A stretch of DNA of 58,056 nucleotides from Longimicrobiales bacterium (GCA_035461765.1 DATHUY010000018.1:1-58056), one strand, 5' to 3'. Counted from the first letter of the stretch, positions 34,575 through 43,789 are shown. Numbers and translations are program-made. Notes: generated from the sequence alone by a model not told the origin.

Positions 34575-34596
34575 GTGTAAACATCGTGTAACATCA
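34575..34596. promoter_or_regulatory. PHO-box-like tandem repeat of unclear target
   Basis: GTGTAA at 34575 and again at 34586, 11 nt apart. On the minus strand this reads TGTTAC and TGTTTAC. It lies in the 209-bp gap between the lipoprotein and PAP2 genes, downstream of both, so no promoter target is obvious. Nothing else is seen in this gap. Confidence 0.25.
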
Positions 34597-34752
34597 TCGC
34601 CTCACGCCCGCGCGGGCATTGCCGTCGGTCGGGTCGCGAGCGAGCCTGTATGGGTCCGGGGCACCCGTCGGGAGTCCACCGCCGCGGACAGCGCTGCACA
34701 GGTATGGAGGGAACGACCGATGTGGGTATCGTTGCGGAAGAGGAAGCCCGCC

Positions 34753-35268
34753 TCAGATCCAGGCGCTGGCGACGAACGCGGACACGGCCAGGATCCAGCC
34801 GGCGAGGACGTCGCCCGGGTAATGGACGCCGAGGTAGCAGCGGGACAGGCCGACCATGACGCCGAGGCCGAGCAGCCATGGCGTGAGCGCTGGAACGGCC
34901 AGCGCGGCACCGAGCGCGACTGACATTGCAGCGGCCGCGTGGCCGCTGGGAAAACTGAAGCGGTCGGGGGCCTCGACCAGCGACTGGATGCCGACCGGCA
35001 GCTGCGGCCGGCGCCTCGAGATCGTCCGTTTCAGCAGCTGCACGCACAGATGCGACCCGGCGAGGGCGAACGCCGCACGCCGGCCGGCACCGTTCCAGGC
35101 CGCTGATGGGGCGGCGAGCATCGCAACCGCAGCAGTGATCGTGAACGCGGCGCCGCCGAGGTGAGTCATTCGGCCGATGGCGCGATCCATCCGGCTGTAC
35201 CGTCTCGCCACGACGTAGAAGAGGGCCCGCTCGTCCCCCCGATGTATTCTGACCATCAATTCGTTCAT
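34753..35268 (-). CDS. PAP2-family membrane phosphatase
   Basis: A 171-aa integral membrane protein from ATG 35268 with a GAGGAG Shine-Dalgarno. The three phosphatase motifs are complete: KRTISRRRP, the central FPSGHAAA, and SRCYLGVHYPGDVLAG with the nucleophilic His. Such enzymes dephosphorylate phosphatidic acid, undecaprenyl pyrophosphate or related lipids and release phosphate outside the inner membrane. Two GTTAC repeats 11 nt apart lie upstream on its strand, consistent with phosphate control, and it is divergent from phoB. Confidence 0.9.
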   Translation of the reverse strand: MNELMVRIHRGDERALFYVVARRYSRMDRAIGRMTHLGGAAFTITAAVAMLAAPSAAWNGAGRRAAFALAGSHLCVQLLKRTISRRRPQLPVGIQSLVEAPDRFSFPSGHAAAAMSVALGAALAVPALTPWLLGLGVMVGLSRCYLGVHYPGDVLAGWILAVSAFVASAWI

Positions 35269-35321
35269 CGCATCTCCTCTGCGGCAATCTCATGACCCGC
35301 CGCAACGGCCGATCCTCATGC

Positions 35322-35343
35322 AGGTAACGAGCCGGTAACGACA
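35322..35343 (-). promoter_or_regulatory. Candidate PHO box for the PAP2 gene
   Basis: On the minus strand, GTTACC occurs twice with an 11-nt period (+ strand GGTAAC near 35323 and 35334). It lies about 55 nt upstream of the PAP2 start, in the divergent phoB control region. Confidence 0.5.
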
Positions 35344-35369
35344 CGCGGGCGCCGTGCGGTCACCAGTTC

Positions 35370-35400
35370 GTTACATTTCCTTGACAGGACGTTGACGGGC
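35370..35400 (+). promoter_or_regulatory. Candidate PHO box for phoB
   Basis: Three 11-nt-phased units, GTTACATTTCC, TTGACAGGACG and TTGACGGGCC, with their AC dinucleotides at 35373, 35384 and 35395. The last two are also -35-like. About 87 nt upstream of phoB, consistent with autoregulation. Confidence 0.45.
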
Positions 35401-35486
35401 CGTCGCTAGCTCTCTGTAGACAGAGGCGCAGCGTGTGACGTCGCAGGTACCCGACTGCTGCGTCCGGACCACAGACCTGCAGGCTC

Positions 35487-36209
35487 ATGAGTACAAATTC
35501 GGTGCGGAAGACACCGGCCAGGATTCTGGTGGTGGAAGACGAGCGGGACATTGCGGCGCTCGTCGCATACCATCTCACCAAGGAAGGGTACCGGGTCCGC
35601 ACGACGGAGGGCGGGCAGGAGGCACTGGAAGCCGTCAGTGCCGAGAAGCCCGATCTGATCGTGCTGGATCTGATGCTGCCCGGATTCTCCGGCTATGAGG
35701 TGTTACAGGAGTTGCGGCGGCGGCCGGACATGGCGGATGTGCCCGTGGTGGTGCTTACGGCGCGTCGCGATGAGGCGGATCGTGTGAAGGGACTGGAGCT
35801 CGGCGCCGACGACTACGTGACGAAGCCGTTCAGTCCGCGGGAGCTGGTGCTGCGGGTGGGTGCCGTGCTGAGGCGGGCGCAATCACCCGCAGTGGCCGGT
35901 GGCGGGCGGACGCTGCGGGCGGGCAGCATCACGGTGGACCTGAACGCGCTGAGTGTCGCGGTGGATGGCGCCGAGGTGGAGCTCACGCCGACGGAGTACC
36001 GGCTGCTCGTGACACTGCTGGAGCGACGCGGGCGGGTGCAGAGCCGGCAGCAGCTGCTGGAAAACGCCTGGGACATTCACGCCCGGATCGAGACGCGCAC
36101 GGTGGACATGCACGTCCAGCGGCTGCGCACCAAGCTCGGTGAGAATGGCAGCCTGATCGAAACCGTGCGCGGCTTCGGCTACCGGTTCCGCGGCCGCGAG
36201 GACGAATGA
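35487..36209 (+). CDS. phoB: Phosphate regulon response regulator PhoB
   Basis: A 240-aa OmpR/PhoB-type regulator. The receiver has acidic E17-D18, phosphoacceptor D61 in VLDLMLPG, T91 and K113. A winged-helix DNA-binding domain occupies about 140-235, with the ELTPTEYRLLVTLLE start and the RTVDMHVQRLRTKLGE recognition region. It should bind the 11-nt direct repeats listed here. It is coupled to phoR by an ATGA overlap and is followed by the porin and pst genes, which makes the PhoB identity firm. Confidence 0.95.
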   Translation: MSTNSVRKTPARILVVEDERDIAALVAYHLTKEGYRVRTTEGGQEALEAVSAEKPDLIVLDLMLPGFSGYEVLQELRRRPDMADVPVVVLTARRDEADRVKGLELGADDYVTKPFSPRELVLRVGAVLRRAQSPAVAGGGRTLRAGSITVDLNALSVAVDGAEVELTPTEYRLLVTLLERRGRVQSRQQLLENAWDIHARIETRTVDMHVQRLRTKLGENGSLIETVRGFGYRFRGREDE

Positions 36210-37693
36210 GCGGCACCCTGCGTACTGCGCGGCTGTTCGCCGGCGTGAGCGTCGCGGCGCTGACGCTGAGCGGGATCGTGCTCGTGCAGGTGGTCGGCAG
36301 CGCGCTGCGTGATGCGGGGGTCGATGCGGCGTCGGCCGGTGCCGTGCAACGCACTGTGATCGTAACCCTCGCCGCGCTCGGCGTAATCCTGCTCGCCGTC
36401 GCGATCGTCGCCGGGCGCGCGTATGCACGGTCCCTATACGAGCTGCGGGAAGCAGTGCTCGCGCGCGCGCGTGGGGACGAGTCCGAACCGCCGGATTTCG
36501 CGGTCCGGGAGCTGAGCGATCTGATGAGTGCGGTGGAGCGGCTGTCCGCGCACGTGTCGGCAAGGGAAGCGCGCACTGCGCGCGAGGGTGCGGAAGTCGC
36601 CGTCCTGCTGGACGCGATCTCCGAAGGCATCCTGCAGATCGACAGCGGCGGCCGCGTCGTACGCGCGAATCCGGCGGCGCGCCGGCTGCTCGGTCTGTCA
36701 TCGCGCACGGCGGGCCAGCCGATCGCGACGCACATCAGGCATGCCGAGCTGCGACGCATGCTGGAGCGGGCGATCGCCGGCAGCACGATACCGGCGGCCG
36801 AAATCGCCATGGAAGGCCGCCGTATCATCGTCTCCGCGCGTCCGCTCGCGCCTAGCGGCGACGGCAGCGGCGGCACCCTGGTGGCATTCGTCGATCTGAC
36901 AGAAGTGCGCAGGCTCGAGAGCGTGCGACGCGATTTCGTCGCCAACGTCAGTCACGAGCTGAAGACGCCGCTCACGTCCATCCGCGGCTACGTCGAGACG
37001 CTGCTCGCTGATCCGGAGCTGCCACCCGAGGTGCAGCGGCAGTTCATGGAAGTGGTGCGGAAGAACGCTGAGCGGCTGCACCACATCATCGAGGACCTGC
37101 TCGACCTGTCGCGCCTCGAGTCCGGCGGCTGGAGACCGGAGCTGCACGAAGTCAATGCGCGCTCCGTCATCGAGGACGTGTGGGCTTCCTGCGCCGAGTC
37201 CGCCAGCCGCAAGCGCATCACGTTCACACCGCCGGAGTCCGATGCGCTCGTCCTGGCCGATGCCGGCGGCCTGCGACAGGTCCTGTCCAACCTTTTCGAG
37301 AACGCGGTGCGCTACACCCCGGATGGCGGCCGCATCGACGTACGCTCCAGGCAGGTGATTGCCGGGGCGCCTTACGGCACGATCGCCGGCGCCGCGGCCG
37401 TCAGCGGTATCAGCAACGGCAACGGCACTGCGCGGGTCTCGCCCGACGCGCCCGCGCGTTACATTGAGTTCGAGGTGCGCGACACCGGCGCGGGCATACC
37501 GTCCGACGCGCTGCCGAGGATCTTCGAGCGGTTCTACCGCGCCGATCCGGCGCGCTCACGTGCGGAGGGCGGTACCGGCCTCGGACTGTCCATCGTGAGG
37601 CACCTCGTCGAGAGCATGGGCGGCGAGGTCGCCGCCGAGAGCGAGTTCGGCAAGGGAACAACCATCAGGTTCAGGCTGCCAGCTGCATCATGA
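36206..37693 (+). CDS. phoR: Phosphate regulon sensor kinase PhoR
   Basis: A 495-aa histidine kinase. Two N-terminal membrane helices (VSVAALTLSGIVLVQVV and VIVTLAALGVILLAVAIVAG) are followed by a HAMP-like linker and a PAS domain (ILQIDSGGRVVRANPAARRLLG). The DHp helix has the phospho-His in FVANVSHELKTPLTSIRGY. The ATPase has N (LFENAVRYTPDGG), G1 (DTGAGIP), F (FERFYR) and G2 (GGTGLGLS) boxes. A short insertion of low complexity (about 395-415, SGISNGNGT) sits in the ATPase lid region. It phosphorylates PhoB; ATGA overlaps join it to both neighbours. Confidence 0.94.
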   Translation: MSGTLRTARLFAGVSVAALTLSGIVLVQVVGSALRDAGVDAASAGAVQRTVIVTLAALGVILLAVAIVAGRAYARSLYELREAVLARARGDESEPPDFAVRELSDLMSAVERLSAHVSAREARTAREGAEVAVLLDAISEGILQIDSGGRVVRANPAARRLLGLSSRTAGQPIATHIRHAELRRMLERAIAGSTIPAAEIAMEGRRIIVSARPLAPSGDGSGGTLVAFVDLTEVRRLESVRRDFVANVSHELKTPLTSIRGYVETLLADPELPPEVQRQFMEVVRKNAERLHHIIEDLLDLSRLESGGWRPELHEVNARSVIEDVWASCAESASRKRITFTPPESDALVLADAGGLRQVLSNLFENAVRYTPDGGRIDVRSRQVIAGAPYGTIAGAAAVSGISNGNGTARVSPDAPARYIEFEVRDTGAGIPSDALPRIFERFYRADPARSRAEGGTGLGLSIVRHLVESMGGEVAAESEFGKGTTIRFRLPAAS

Positions 37694-38127
37694 CTGATCC
37701 ACAACCATCACGCACACCCGCCATCATCGGCTTCCTCATCGCCGGTGCGCTCATCCTGGGCGCGAGCTTCTTCGTCTCCACGCTCGACAGCGACGGGAAT
37801 GACGACGTGCCGCCGCTCGCCATCGATACGCCCGCGTCGGGCGACACGCTGACCAACCCCGTCACGATCCGATTCCACACGCCGGGCGATCTGGCGTTCG
37901 ACTCCGCCATGGGATGGATGGCCGGCGACCTGCACCTGCACGCCATGGTCGGCGCCCGGGAGATCATGCCCGCCGCTGCCGATATCGCCCGCGCCGGCTC
38001 CGCGTTCACGTGGCGGCTTCCCGATCTCGACCCCGGCACGCACCGCATCTACCTGACCTGGGCGGGGCGGCACCATGGCAACCTGCGCGGGCAGGCGGAC
38101 ACGGTCGTGGTGCATCTGGAGCGCTGA
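37690..38127 (+). CDS. Membrane-anchored beta-sandwich protein in the phoBR operon
   Basis: A 145-aa protein whose ATG overlaps the phoR stop (ATGA). An N-terminal membrane anchor (IIGFLIAGALILGASFFVS) is followed by an extracytoplasmic Ig-like domain with AIDTPASGDTLTNPVTIRF. A His-rich face is seen in GDLHLHAMVG and TWAGRHHGN. No family is recognised; the histidines recall metal-binding CopC-like folds. Coupling to phoR suggests a periplasmic partner of phosphate sensing or uptake. A hairpin straddles its stop codon. Confidence 0.65.
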   Translation: MTDPQPSRTPAIIGFLIAGALILGASFFVSTLDSDGNDDVPPLAIDTPASGDTLTNPVTIRFHTPGDLAFDSAMGWMAGDLHLHAMVGAREIMPAAADIARAGSAFTWRLPDLDPGTHRIYLTWAGRHHGNLRGQADTVVVHLER

Positions 38128-38138
38128 AGGCGCTCCAG
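38116..38138 (+). terminator. Hairpin spanning the stop codon of the phoBR operon's last gene
   Basis: A perfect 9-bp stem CTGGAGCGC (38116-38124)/GCGCTCCAG (38130-38138) with loop TGAAG that contains the TGA stop. There is no T-run, so it may be a Rho-type or processing structure rather than a classical terminator. Confidence 0.4.
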
Positions 38139-38172
38139 CGGGAGTGGGAGCGTGTTCGTGTGGGGATCGGGG
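38138..38172. repeat. GGGAGCGGG-family repeat (copy 3, partial)
   Basis: GCGGGAGTGGGAGCGTGTTC at 38138, followed by GTGTGGGGATCGGGG, matches the minus-strand reading of the right part of the element at 151-239. The shared core is GTGTTCGTGT plus GGATCGGG. Confidence 0.45.
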
Positions 38173-38264
38173 ACTGCCTGGAGGCGGGCCTGACGGTTCC
38201 TTCGAACGGCCGTCCAATCAGGTAACCTCATCACAATTTATTCGCCAAGGCCGCCGACGCCTCT

Positions 38265-38337
38265 GTGACGGGCTGTTACGCCGTTACCTGTCTGTTACGA
38301 TTCCGTGGCTATCCGGTCGACGGAGCGTTGCTACTAT
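38265..38337 (+). promoter_or_regulatory. PHO-box cluster and promoter of the porin-pst operon
   Basis: GTGAC at 38265 and GTTAC at 38275, 38283 and 38294 form a cluster of four PhoB-like half sites (steps 10, 8 and 11). A further GGTAACC occurs at 38221. TACTAT at 38332-38337 is a good -10 element, about 40 nt before the porin start. It closely resembles the site ahead of the TonB receptor. Confidence 0.6.
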
Positions 38338-38376
38338 GGTGGCGTCCTGTAACAGAACGACTCCTTCGAGAGAGCG

Positions 38377-39489
38377 ATGATTATGCGCCTGTCCATGGTG
38401 GCGGGTTCGGCCTGCGTGATCGCGTGTGCAATGGCGGCGCCCGTGCAGGCGCAGCAGCTGCCGATCAGTGTGGAATTTGGTGGACGGATGCAGTTCCAGT
38501 GGAACAGCACGAGTGTGGATGCGGCGGAGGCGGGCGAGCCGATCGCGTCGAACACGTTCGAGACGCGGCGCGTGCGTTTGTCGGCGGACGTTCGGGTCGG
38601 CGACTGGATCCGCGGCTTCATCGAGCCGGACTTCGCACTCGGACGGCTCCAGCTGAAGCAGGTCTGGATGTCGCTCGAGCTGGATCCGGCCCTGGCGGTG
38701 CGTGCCGGTCAGTTCAAGAAGCCGTTCAGCGTCATCAACCTGACGTCGTCGACGGCGCATCCGATGATCGAGCGCGGCGTGCGTATCCGCGGCCTGGCGG
38801 AATCGCTGGAAACGTTGAACCAGGGCGAGCTGAGCACCGTCCATGGTGATCTGCTGATCGGCGAGCAGCACGCACTGCTGGAGACACAGGGCTACCTGGC
38901 CTATGACATGGGTGTCGCGCTCATGGGCGAGATCGGCGGATTCGGCTGGCAGGCCGGCGTCTTCAACGGTAACGGCCCGGATGCGCGCGACGAGAACGGC
39001 GGCAAGTCGCTCGCCGCCCGCGCGACGTACGAGGTGGATATCGGAATGCCGGTGACCCTTGGCGCGGCCTGGAGCCGGCGGGAGCTGAGCTGGCCGGCGC
39101 CGGGCGATCCGGCGACGCGGACGGGCGACGCGTTCGAGGTCGATGTCGAGCTGGGCGGGCTGCGGGAAGGCTGGTGGCTGCTGGGCGAAGTATCGAGTGG
39201 AACGAATCTCGCCACCGAGGAACGCTTTCTCGGCGCACAGGGTGTTCTGACGCGGTTCTTCGGCACGGGCGGAGCGCGGATCGAAGGGATCGAGCCCATG
39301 GCCAGGGTGAGCTACGGCGACCCGGATGACAGTGTGGATGGCGACGCAGGTCTCCTGCTGACGCCCGGCCTCAACGTGTATTTCATGAGCCGCAACCGCC
39401 TGATGTTCAACTGGGATGTGTTCGTGCCCGAAAGCGACCGGTTCGAGACGCAGCACGCCGGCCGCGCGCAGTTCAACCTGTACTTCTGA
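38377..39489 (+). CDS. Phosphate-selective porin, OprP/OprO family
   Basis: A 370-aa outer-membrane barrel. ATG 38377 or 38383 begins a signal peptide ending at MAAPVQAQ. OprO/OprP features are an early VEFGGRMQFQWN strand, FETRRVRLSADVRVGDWIRG, a GQFKKPFSVINLTSS segment and a C-terminal phenylalanine (AQFNLYF). It lets phosphate or polyphosphate across the outer membrane. Its promoter carries PHO-like repeats and it sits directly before pstS, so phosphate starvation control is likely. Confidence 0.85.
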   Translation: MIMRLSMVAGSACVIACAMAAPVQAQQLPISVEFGGRMQFQWNSTSVDAAEAGEPIASNTFETRRVRLSADVRVGDWIRGFIEPDFALGRLQLKQVWMSLELDPALAVRAGQFKKPFSVINLTSSTAHPMIERGVRIRGLAESLETLNQGELSTVHGDLLIGEQHALLETQGYLAYDMGVALMGEIGGFGWQAGVFNGNGPDARDENGGKSLAARATYEVDIGMPVTLGAAWSRRELSWPAPGDPATRTGDAFEVDVELGGLREGWWLLGEVSSGTNLATEERFLGAQGVLTRFFGTGGARIEGIEPMARVSYGDPDDSVDGDAGLLLTPGLNVYFMSRNRLMFNWDVFVPESDRFETQHAGRAQFNLYF

Positions 39490-39491
39490 GT

Positions 39492-39507
39492 CGCCCCCCG
39501 CGGGGCG
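39492..39507 (+). other. Short GC hairpin between porin and pstS
   Basis: CGCCCC (39492-39497) pairs with GGGGCG (39502-39507) across a 4-nt loop in the 36-nt porin-pstS gap. Without a T-run it may protect or segment the transcript rather than end it. Confidence 0.35.
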
Positions 39508-39525
39508 GAAAGGCAAGAGAGTCCA

Positions 39526-40461
39526 ATGCGAATGCACACGACCGCTGTCCTCACGGCCGCTGCACTGGTTCTGGCGGGCTGCGGTGGCGAGCGGGGTGGT
39601 ACGGACGGTGAGCTGAGCGGGTCGATCGAGATCGACGGCTCGAGCACAGTCTATCCGATTTCGCAGGCGGTCGCCGAAGAGTTCATGATCGAAAGCGGCG
39701 GCGATGTGCGTGTGACGGTCGGCGTGTCCGGCACGGGCGGCGGATTCCGCCGGTTCTGTGCGGGCGAGACGGAGATCAGCAACGCGTCACGTGCCATCAA
39801 GGATGACGAGCGCGCGCTGTGCGAGCAGGCGGGTGTGGATCCCCTGGAGCTCCAGGTAGCGATCGACGGACTGGCCGTGACGGTGCATCCGGAGAACACC
39901 ATGGTGCAGTGCCTCACGGTCGAGGAGCTCCGCAGGATCTGGGAGCCGGGCAGCACGCTCAAGCAGTGGAGCGAGGTGCGCGAGGGCCTGCCGGCCCAGC
40001 CGCTGCGACTGTATGGGCCCGGCACGAATTCCGGCACGTTCGACTATTTCACCGAGGCGATTGTCGGCGAGGAGGACGCGAGCCGGCCCGACTACTCGGC
40101 GAGCGAGGACGACAATGTTCTGGTCCAGGGAGTGGGCGGTGATGTCAACGCGCTCGGCTACTTCGGCTACGCGTACTACATCGAGAACCAGGACAAGCTG
40201 CGCGCAATCGGCGTCGACAACGGCAACGGCTGCGTCGAGCCGACGCCGGAAACGGTCACCAGCGGACAGTACGCGCCTCTGTCACGCCCCCTGTTCATTT
40301 ACGTGAACCGCAGCGATCTGCAGCGGCCCGAGGTCGCAGAGTTCGTTCGTTTCTACATGGAGACGGCCGCGGAGCTGGTGACGGAAGTGGGCTACGTGCC
40401 GATGGACGCGGCGAGCTACCAGGCCAACCTCAGCCAGCTCCAGCCGAGTGGCACCGAGTAA
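39526..40461 (+). CDS. pstS: Phosphate-binding protein PstS
   Basis: A 311-aa periplasmic phosphate-binding lipoprotein; the signal ends in a LVLAGC lipobox. Phosphate-binding loops are recognisable: [11 protein letters not shown] near the N-terminus, [22 protein letters not shown] (S, G and R contacts), and [15 protein letters not shown]. Two pairs of cysteines are near the binding site. It feeds PstCAB. The end overlaps pstC by 14 nt. Confidence 0.94.
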   Translation: MRMHTTAVLTAAALVLAGCGGERGGTDGELSGSIEIDGSSTVYPISQAVAEEFMIESGGDVRVTVGVSGTGGGFRRFCAGETEISNASRAIKDDERALCEQAGVDPLELQVAIDGLAVTVHPENTMVQCLTVEELRRIWEPGSTLKQWSEVREGLPAQPLRLYGPGTNSGTFDYFTEAIVGEEDASRPDYSASEDDNVLVQGVGGDVNALGYFGYAYYIENQDKLRAIGVDNGNGCVEPTPETVTSGQYAPLSRPLFIYVNRSDLQRPEVAEFVRFYMETAAELVTEVGYVPMDAASYQANLSQLQPSGTE

Positions 40462-41392
40462 CGATACGGCCGCGCGCGGCGGGACCTTCACCGGCGGCGC
40501 GGCCGGTCTCGTCAGACGGCACCGGCGCGAGCGGTGGATCGGTGCCCTGCTCGTCGGCTTCAGCGCCGTGTCGATTTTCACGACTATCGGCATCGTGCTC
40601 GTGCTCGTGTTCGAGTCGCTGGCGTTCTTCCGCGAGATCTCGCCGATCACGTTCCTGACCGGCACAGAGTGGTCGCCGCAGTTCACGTCGCGGCAGTACG
40701 GCGTGCTGCCGCTCGTCACGGGCTCGATCGTGATCGCCGCTATCGCCGCGGCGGTCGCGCTCCCGATCGGTCTGCTCGCCGCCATCTACCTGAGCGAGTA
40801 CGCGCGCGATGGCACACGCAAGGTGCTGAAGCCCGTCCTCGAGATCCTGGCCGGCATACCGACCGTTGTCTACGGCTACTTCGCGCTCACGTTCGTCACG
40901 CCGATCCTGCGCACGATCTGGCCGTCCACCGAGTTCTTCAACGCGCTGAGCGCCGCGATCGTGATGGGTATCATGATCGTGCCGATGGTGTCATCACTGT
41001 CGGAGGACGCGATGTCCGCCGTGCCGCGCGCGCTCCGCGAGGGTGCGTACGCACTGGGCGCCACGAAGTATGAGGTCGCTACGCGAACGGTGGTGCCCGC
41101 GGCGCTGTCGGGCATCATCGCCAGCTTCATCCTCGCGATATCGCGCGCCATCGGTGAGACGATGATCGTGACGATCGCCGCGGGTGCGCAGGCGAAGCTG
41201 ACACTGAATCCGCTGGAGAGCATGCAGACCATGACCGCCTACATCGCGCAGACGAGCATGGGCGAGGCGTCGCACGGGTCGGTCGAGTACCGCACGATCT
41301 TCGCCGTGGGTCTGCTGCTGTTCGCGATCACGCTGCTCATGAACATCATCAGCATCTTCGTGCTGCGCCGGTTCCGCGAGGTGTACGAATGA
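40448..41392 (+). CDS. pstC: Phosphate ABC transporter permease PstC
   Basis: A 314-aa inner-membrane permease from GTG 40448. Six membrane helices are visible, from [20 protein letters not shown] to [18 protein letters not shown]. The cytoplasmic EAA loop is in [20 protein letters not shown]. It pairs with PstA to form the channel for phosphate delivered by PstS. Overlaps pstS by 14 nt and pstA by an ATGA junction. Confidence 0.95.
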   Translation: MAPSNDTAARGGTFTGGAAGLVRRHRRERWIGALLVGFSAVSIFTTIGIVLVLVFESLAFFREISPITFLTGTEWSPQFTSRQYGVLPLVTGSIVIAAIAAAVALPIGLLAAIYLSEYARDGTRKVLKPVLEILAGIPTVVYGYFALTFVTPILRTIWPSTEFFNALSAAIVMGIMIVPMVSSLSEDAMSAVPRALREGAYALGATKYEVATRTVVPAALSGIIASFILAISRAIGETMIVTIAAGAQAKLTLNPLESMQTMTAYIAQTSMGEASHGSVEYRTIFAVGLLLFAITLLMNIISIFVLRRFREVYE

Positions 41393-42354
41393 GCGAGCGG
41401 CAGCCGGACGATCGCACACCGGTCGTGCGCCCCGCGCAGCGCGACGCACCCGCGGCGCAGGATGAGCGCCACCCGGCGATGCAGCGCGATCCGAGCCGGT
41501 TCCGGCCCCGGCTCCGCCACCGTGCGCGGTTCGGCGTGTTCTTCCACGTGCTATGCTTCTCCGCGACTGCGCTCGGTGTCATTGTGCTGGCCGTGCTTCT
41601 GTTCGACGTCATATCGGACGGCACGCGCTATCTGTCGTGGGAGTTCCTGACCGGGTTCCCATCACGACTGGCCGCGCGCGCGGGCATCCTGCCGGCCCTC
41701 GTCGGATCGGTATGGACGCTGGTGCTCACCGCGCTGATCGCGTTCCCGCTCGGAGTCGGCACGGCGATCTGGCTGGAGGAGTACGCGCCGGAGAGCCGCT
41801 GGAAGAAGCTCGTCGAGACGAACATCGCGAACCTGGCCGGTGTGCCCTCCATCGTCTACGGCATTCTCGGCCTCGCCGTGTTCGTCCGCTACATGTTCCT
41901 CGGCCGCAGTATCCTGGCCGCGTCACTCACGCTGGCACTGCTGATACTGCCGGTCGTCATCATCGCGTCGCAGGAAGCGGTGAAGGCAGTGCCGAACTCG
42001 ATACGGCTGGGTGCATACGCGCTCGGTGCGACACGGTGGGAGGCGATACGCTTCCACGTCTTCCCGCTCGCATTGCCTGGCATTCTCACGGGCACCATCC
42101 TGGCCCTGTCGCGCGCGGTGGGCGAGGCCGCACCGCTGATTGTCGTGGGCGCACTCGCATTCGTGCCGTTCGTGCCGTCCGGGCCACTCGACCAGTTCAC
42201 CGTTCTGCCGATCCAGATATTCAACTGGATCAATGAAGCAAAGGTCGAGTTCCATTATGTCGCCGCCAGCGCCATCCTGATCCTGCTCGTGGTGCTGCTG
42301 ACCATGAACGGCCTGGCGATCCTGCTGCGCAACCGCTACTCACGCCGGAACTGA
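41389..42354 (+). CDS. pstA: Phosphate ABC transporter permease PstA
   Basis: A 321-aa permease with an unusually long hydrophilic N-terminus (about 45 residues, rich in Arg, Asp and Pro) before the first helix [20 protein letters not shown]. Six helices follow and the EAA loop is in [20 protein letters not shown]. Partner of PstC. ATGA and ATG overlaps join it to pstC and pstB. Confidence 0.95.
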   Translation: MSERQPDDRTPVVRPAQRDAPAAQDERHPAMQRDPSRFRPRLRHRARFGVFFHVLCFSATALGVIVLAVLLFDVISDGTRYLSWEFLTGFPSRLAARAGILPALVGSVWTLVLTALIAFPLGVGTAIWLEEYAPESRWKKLVETNIANLAGVPSIVYGILGLAVFVRYMFLGRSILAASLTLALLILPVVIIASQEAVKAVPNSIRLGAYALGATRWEAIRFHVFPLALPGILTGTILALSRAVGEAAPLIVVGALAFVPFVPSGPLDQFTVLPIQIFNWINEAKVEFHYVAASAILILLVVLLTMNGLAILLRNRYSRRN

Positions 42355-43130
42355 TGCCTGAATCGATCTTCGAACCGACTACCGCGGTGGAGCTTGAGGC
42401 GCGCGACCTGTCCGTACTGTACGGCGAGACGCGGGCAGTGAAATCCATCAGCATCAAGATCCCCGACCGCCAGGTGGTGGCGTTCATCGGGCCGTCGGGC
42501 TGCGGCAAGAGCACGCTGCTGCGCTGCTTCAACCGCATGAACGACCTGGTGCCGGGCGCACGCATTGAAGGCGAGGCGCTGTTCCAGGGGACGAACCTGT
42601 ATGGTGAGGGCGTGGACCCTGTCGATGTGCGGCGGCGCATCGGCATGGTATTCCAGAAGCCGAACCCGTTCCCGAAGTCGATCCACGACAACATCGCTTT
42701 CGGTCCGCGCATCAACGGGTTCCGGGGCAACATGGACGAGCTGGTGGAACAGTCGCTGCGCAAGGCGGCGTTGTGGGACGAGGTGAAGGACCGGCTGAAC
42801 GACAGTGCGCTCGCGCTGTCCGGTGGTCAGCAGCAGCGACTGTGCATTGCGCGTGCGCTGGCGGTGGAGCCGGAGGTGCTGCTGATGGATGAGCCGGCAT
42901 CGGCCCTGGATCCGATCGCGACGCAGAAGATCGAGGAGCTGATCTACGAGCTGAAGCAGGACTACACGGTGGTGATCGTGACGCACAACATGCAGCAGGC
43001 CGCGCGCGTGTCGGACTACACGGCGTTCCTCTACATGGGCGAGCTGATCGAGTACGGCCAGACGGATGGGCTCTTCACGAATCCTGCGGAGGAGCGCACT
43101 GAAGCATACATCACGGGGAGATTCGGATGA
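42354..43130 (+). CDS. pstB: Phosphate ABC transporter ATP-binding protein PstB
   Basis: A 258-aa ATPase. Walker A is GPSGCGKST (K52), the Q-loop is in [13 protein letters not shown], which is diagnostic for PstB, the signature is LSGGQQQR, Walker B ends LLMDEP and the switch His is in VTHNMQQA. Energises PstCA; shares one base with the pstA stop and overlaps phoU by ATGA. Confidence 0.97.
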   Translation: MPESIFEPTTAVELEARDLSVLYGETRAVKSISIKIPDRQVVAFIGPSGCGKSTLLRCFNRMNDLVPGARIEGEALFQGTNLYGEGVDPVDVRRRIGMVFQKPNPFPKSIHDNIAFGPRINGFRGNMDELVEQSLRKAALWDEVKDRLNDSALALSGGQQQRLCIARALAVEPEVLLMDEPASALDPIATQKIEELIYELKQDYTVVIVTHNMQQAARVSDYTAFLYMGELIEYGQTDGLFTNPAEERTEAYITGRFG

Positions 43131-43789
43131 GGCACTTCCAGGAGGGACTCGACGAGCTGAAATCCACTCTGGTCGGAATGGCGGGCCTCGCCGAGGAGCA
43201 GGTACGCAAGGCGGTGCAGGCGCTGATCGACCGGGATACGGACCTGGCACAGGAAGTCGTGGCCGGCGATGACGCCATCGACGAGCTGGAGGTCCAGGTC
43301 GACAACATGGCCATCAACCTGCTGGCGCTGCAGCAGCCGATGGCGCGTGACCTCCGATTCATCATGATGGCAATGAAGATCGGCAACGACCTGGAGCGCG
43401 TGGGCGATCATGCGGAGAACATTGCGGACGCCGTGAAGTACATGGTGTCCGCTCCGCCGTTCCCCGTGCTGCCCGAAGTCGAGGAGATGGTGCGGCTGGC
43501 GACCGACATGCTGGCCGACTCGCTCGATGCGTTCGTGCGCGCGGATGCAGCCGCGGCGGTGGAGATCCTGAAGCGGGATGACCGCGTCGATGAGCTGCAC
43601 GACAATAATTTCAGGATCCTGCTCACACACATGATGGAGGACCCGCGCCGGATCACCGCGGGCATGGACCTGCTGCTGATCTCCGGCAACCTCGAGCGCA
43701 TTGCGGATCTGGCAACGAATATATGCGAGGAGGTGATCTTCCTCGTGCGCGGCCGGTCGGTAAAGCACAATCCGGAGGCCAGGGCCTGA
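43127..43789 (+). CDS. phoU: Phosphate signalling protein PhoU
   Basis: A 220-aa, all-helical protein with two PhoU three-helix repeats. Metal-binding motifs are recognisable: [19 protein letters not shown] then [20 protein letters not shown] in the first, and [12 protein letters not shown] then [18 protein letters not shown] in the second. It links Pst transport state to PhoR and represses the regulon when phosphate is plentiful. Last gene of the pst operon. Confidence 0.96.
   Translation: MRHFQEGLDELKSTLVGMAGLAEEQVRKAVQALIDRDTDLAQEVVAGDDAIDELEVQVDNMAINLLALQQPMARDLRFIMMAMKIGNDLERVGDHAENIADAVKYMVSAPPFPVLPEVEEMVRLATDMLADSLDAFVRADAAAAVEILKRDDRVDELHDNNFRILLTHMMEDPRRITAGMDLLLISGNLERIADLATNICEEVIFLVRGRSVKHNPEARA

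Noticed and set aside
34720-34923. Plus-strand 67-codon frame MWVSLRKRK... with a fair ribosome-binding site, antisense to PAP2
   Set aside because: It lies almost wholly opposite a well-supported PAP2 gene and its low-complexity composition is that of an antisense shadow.
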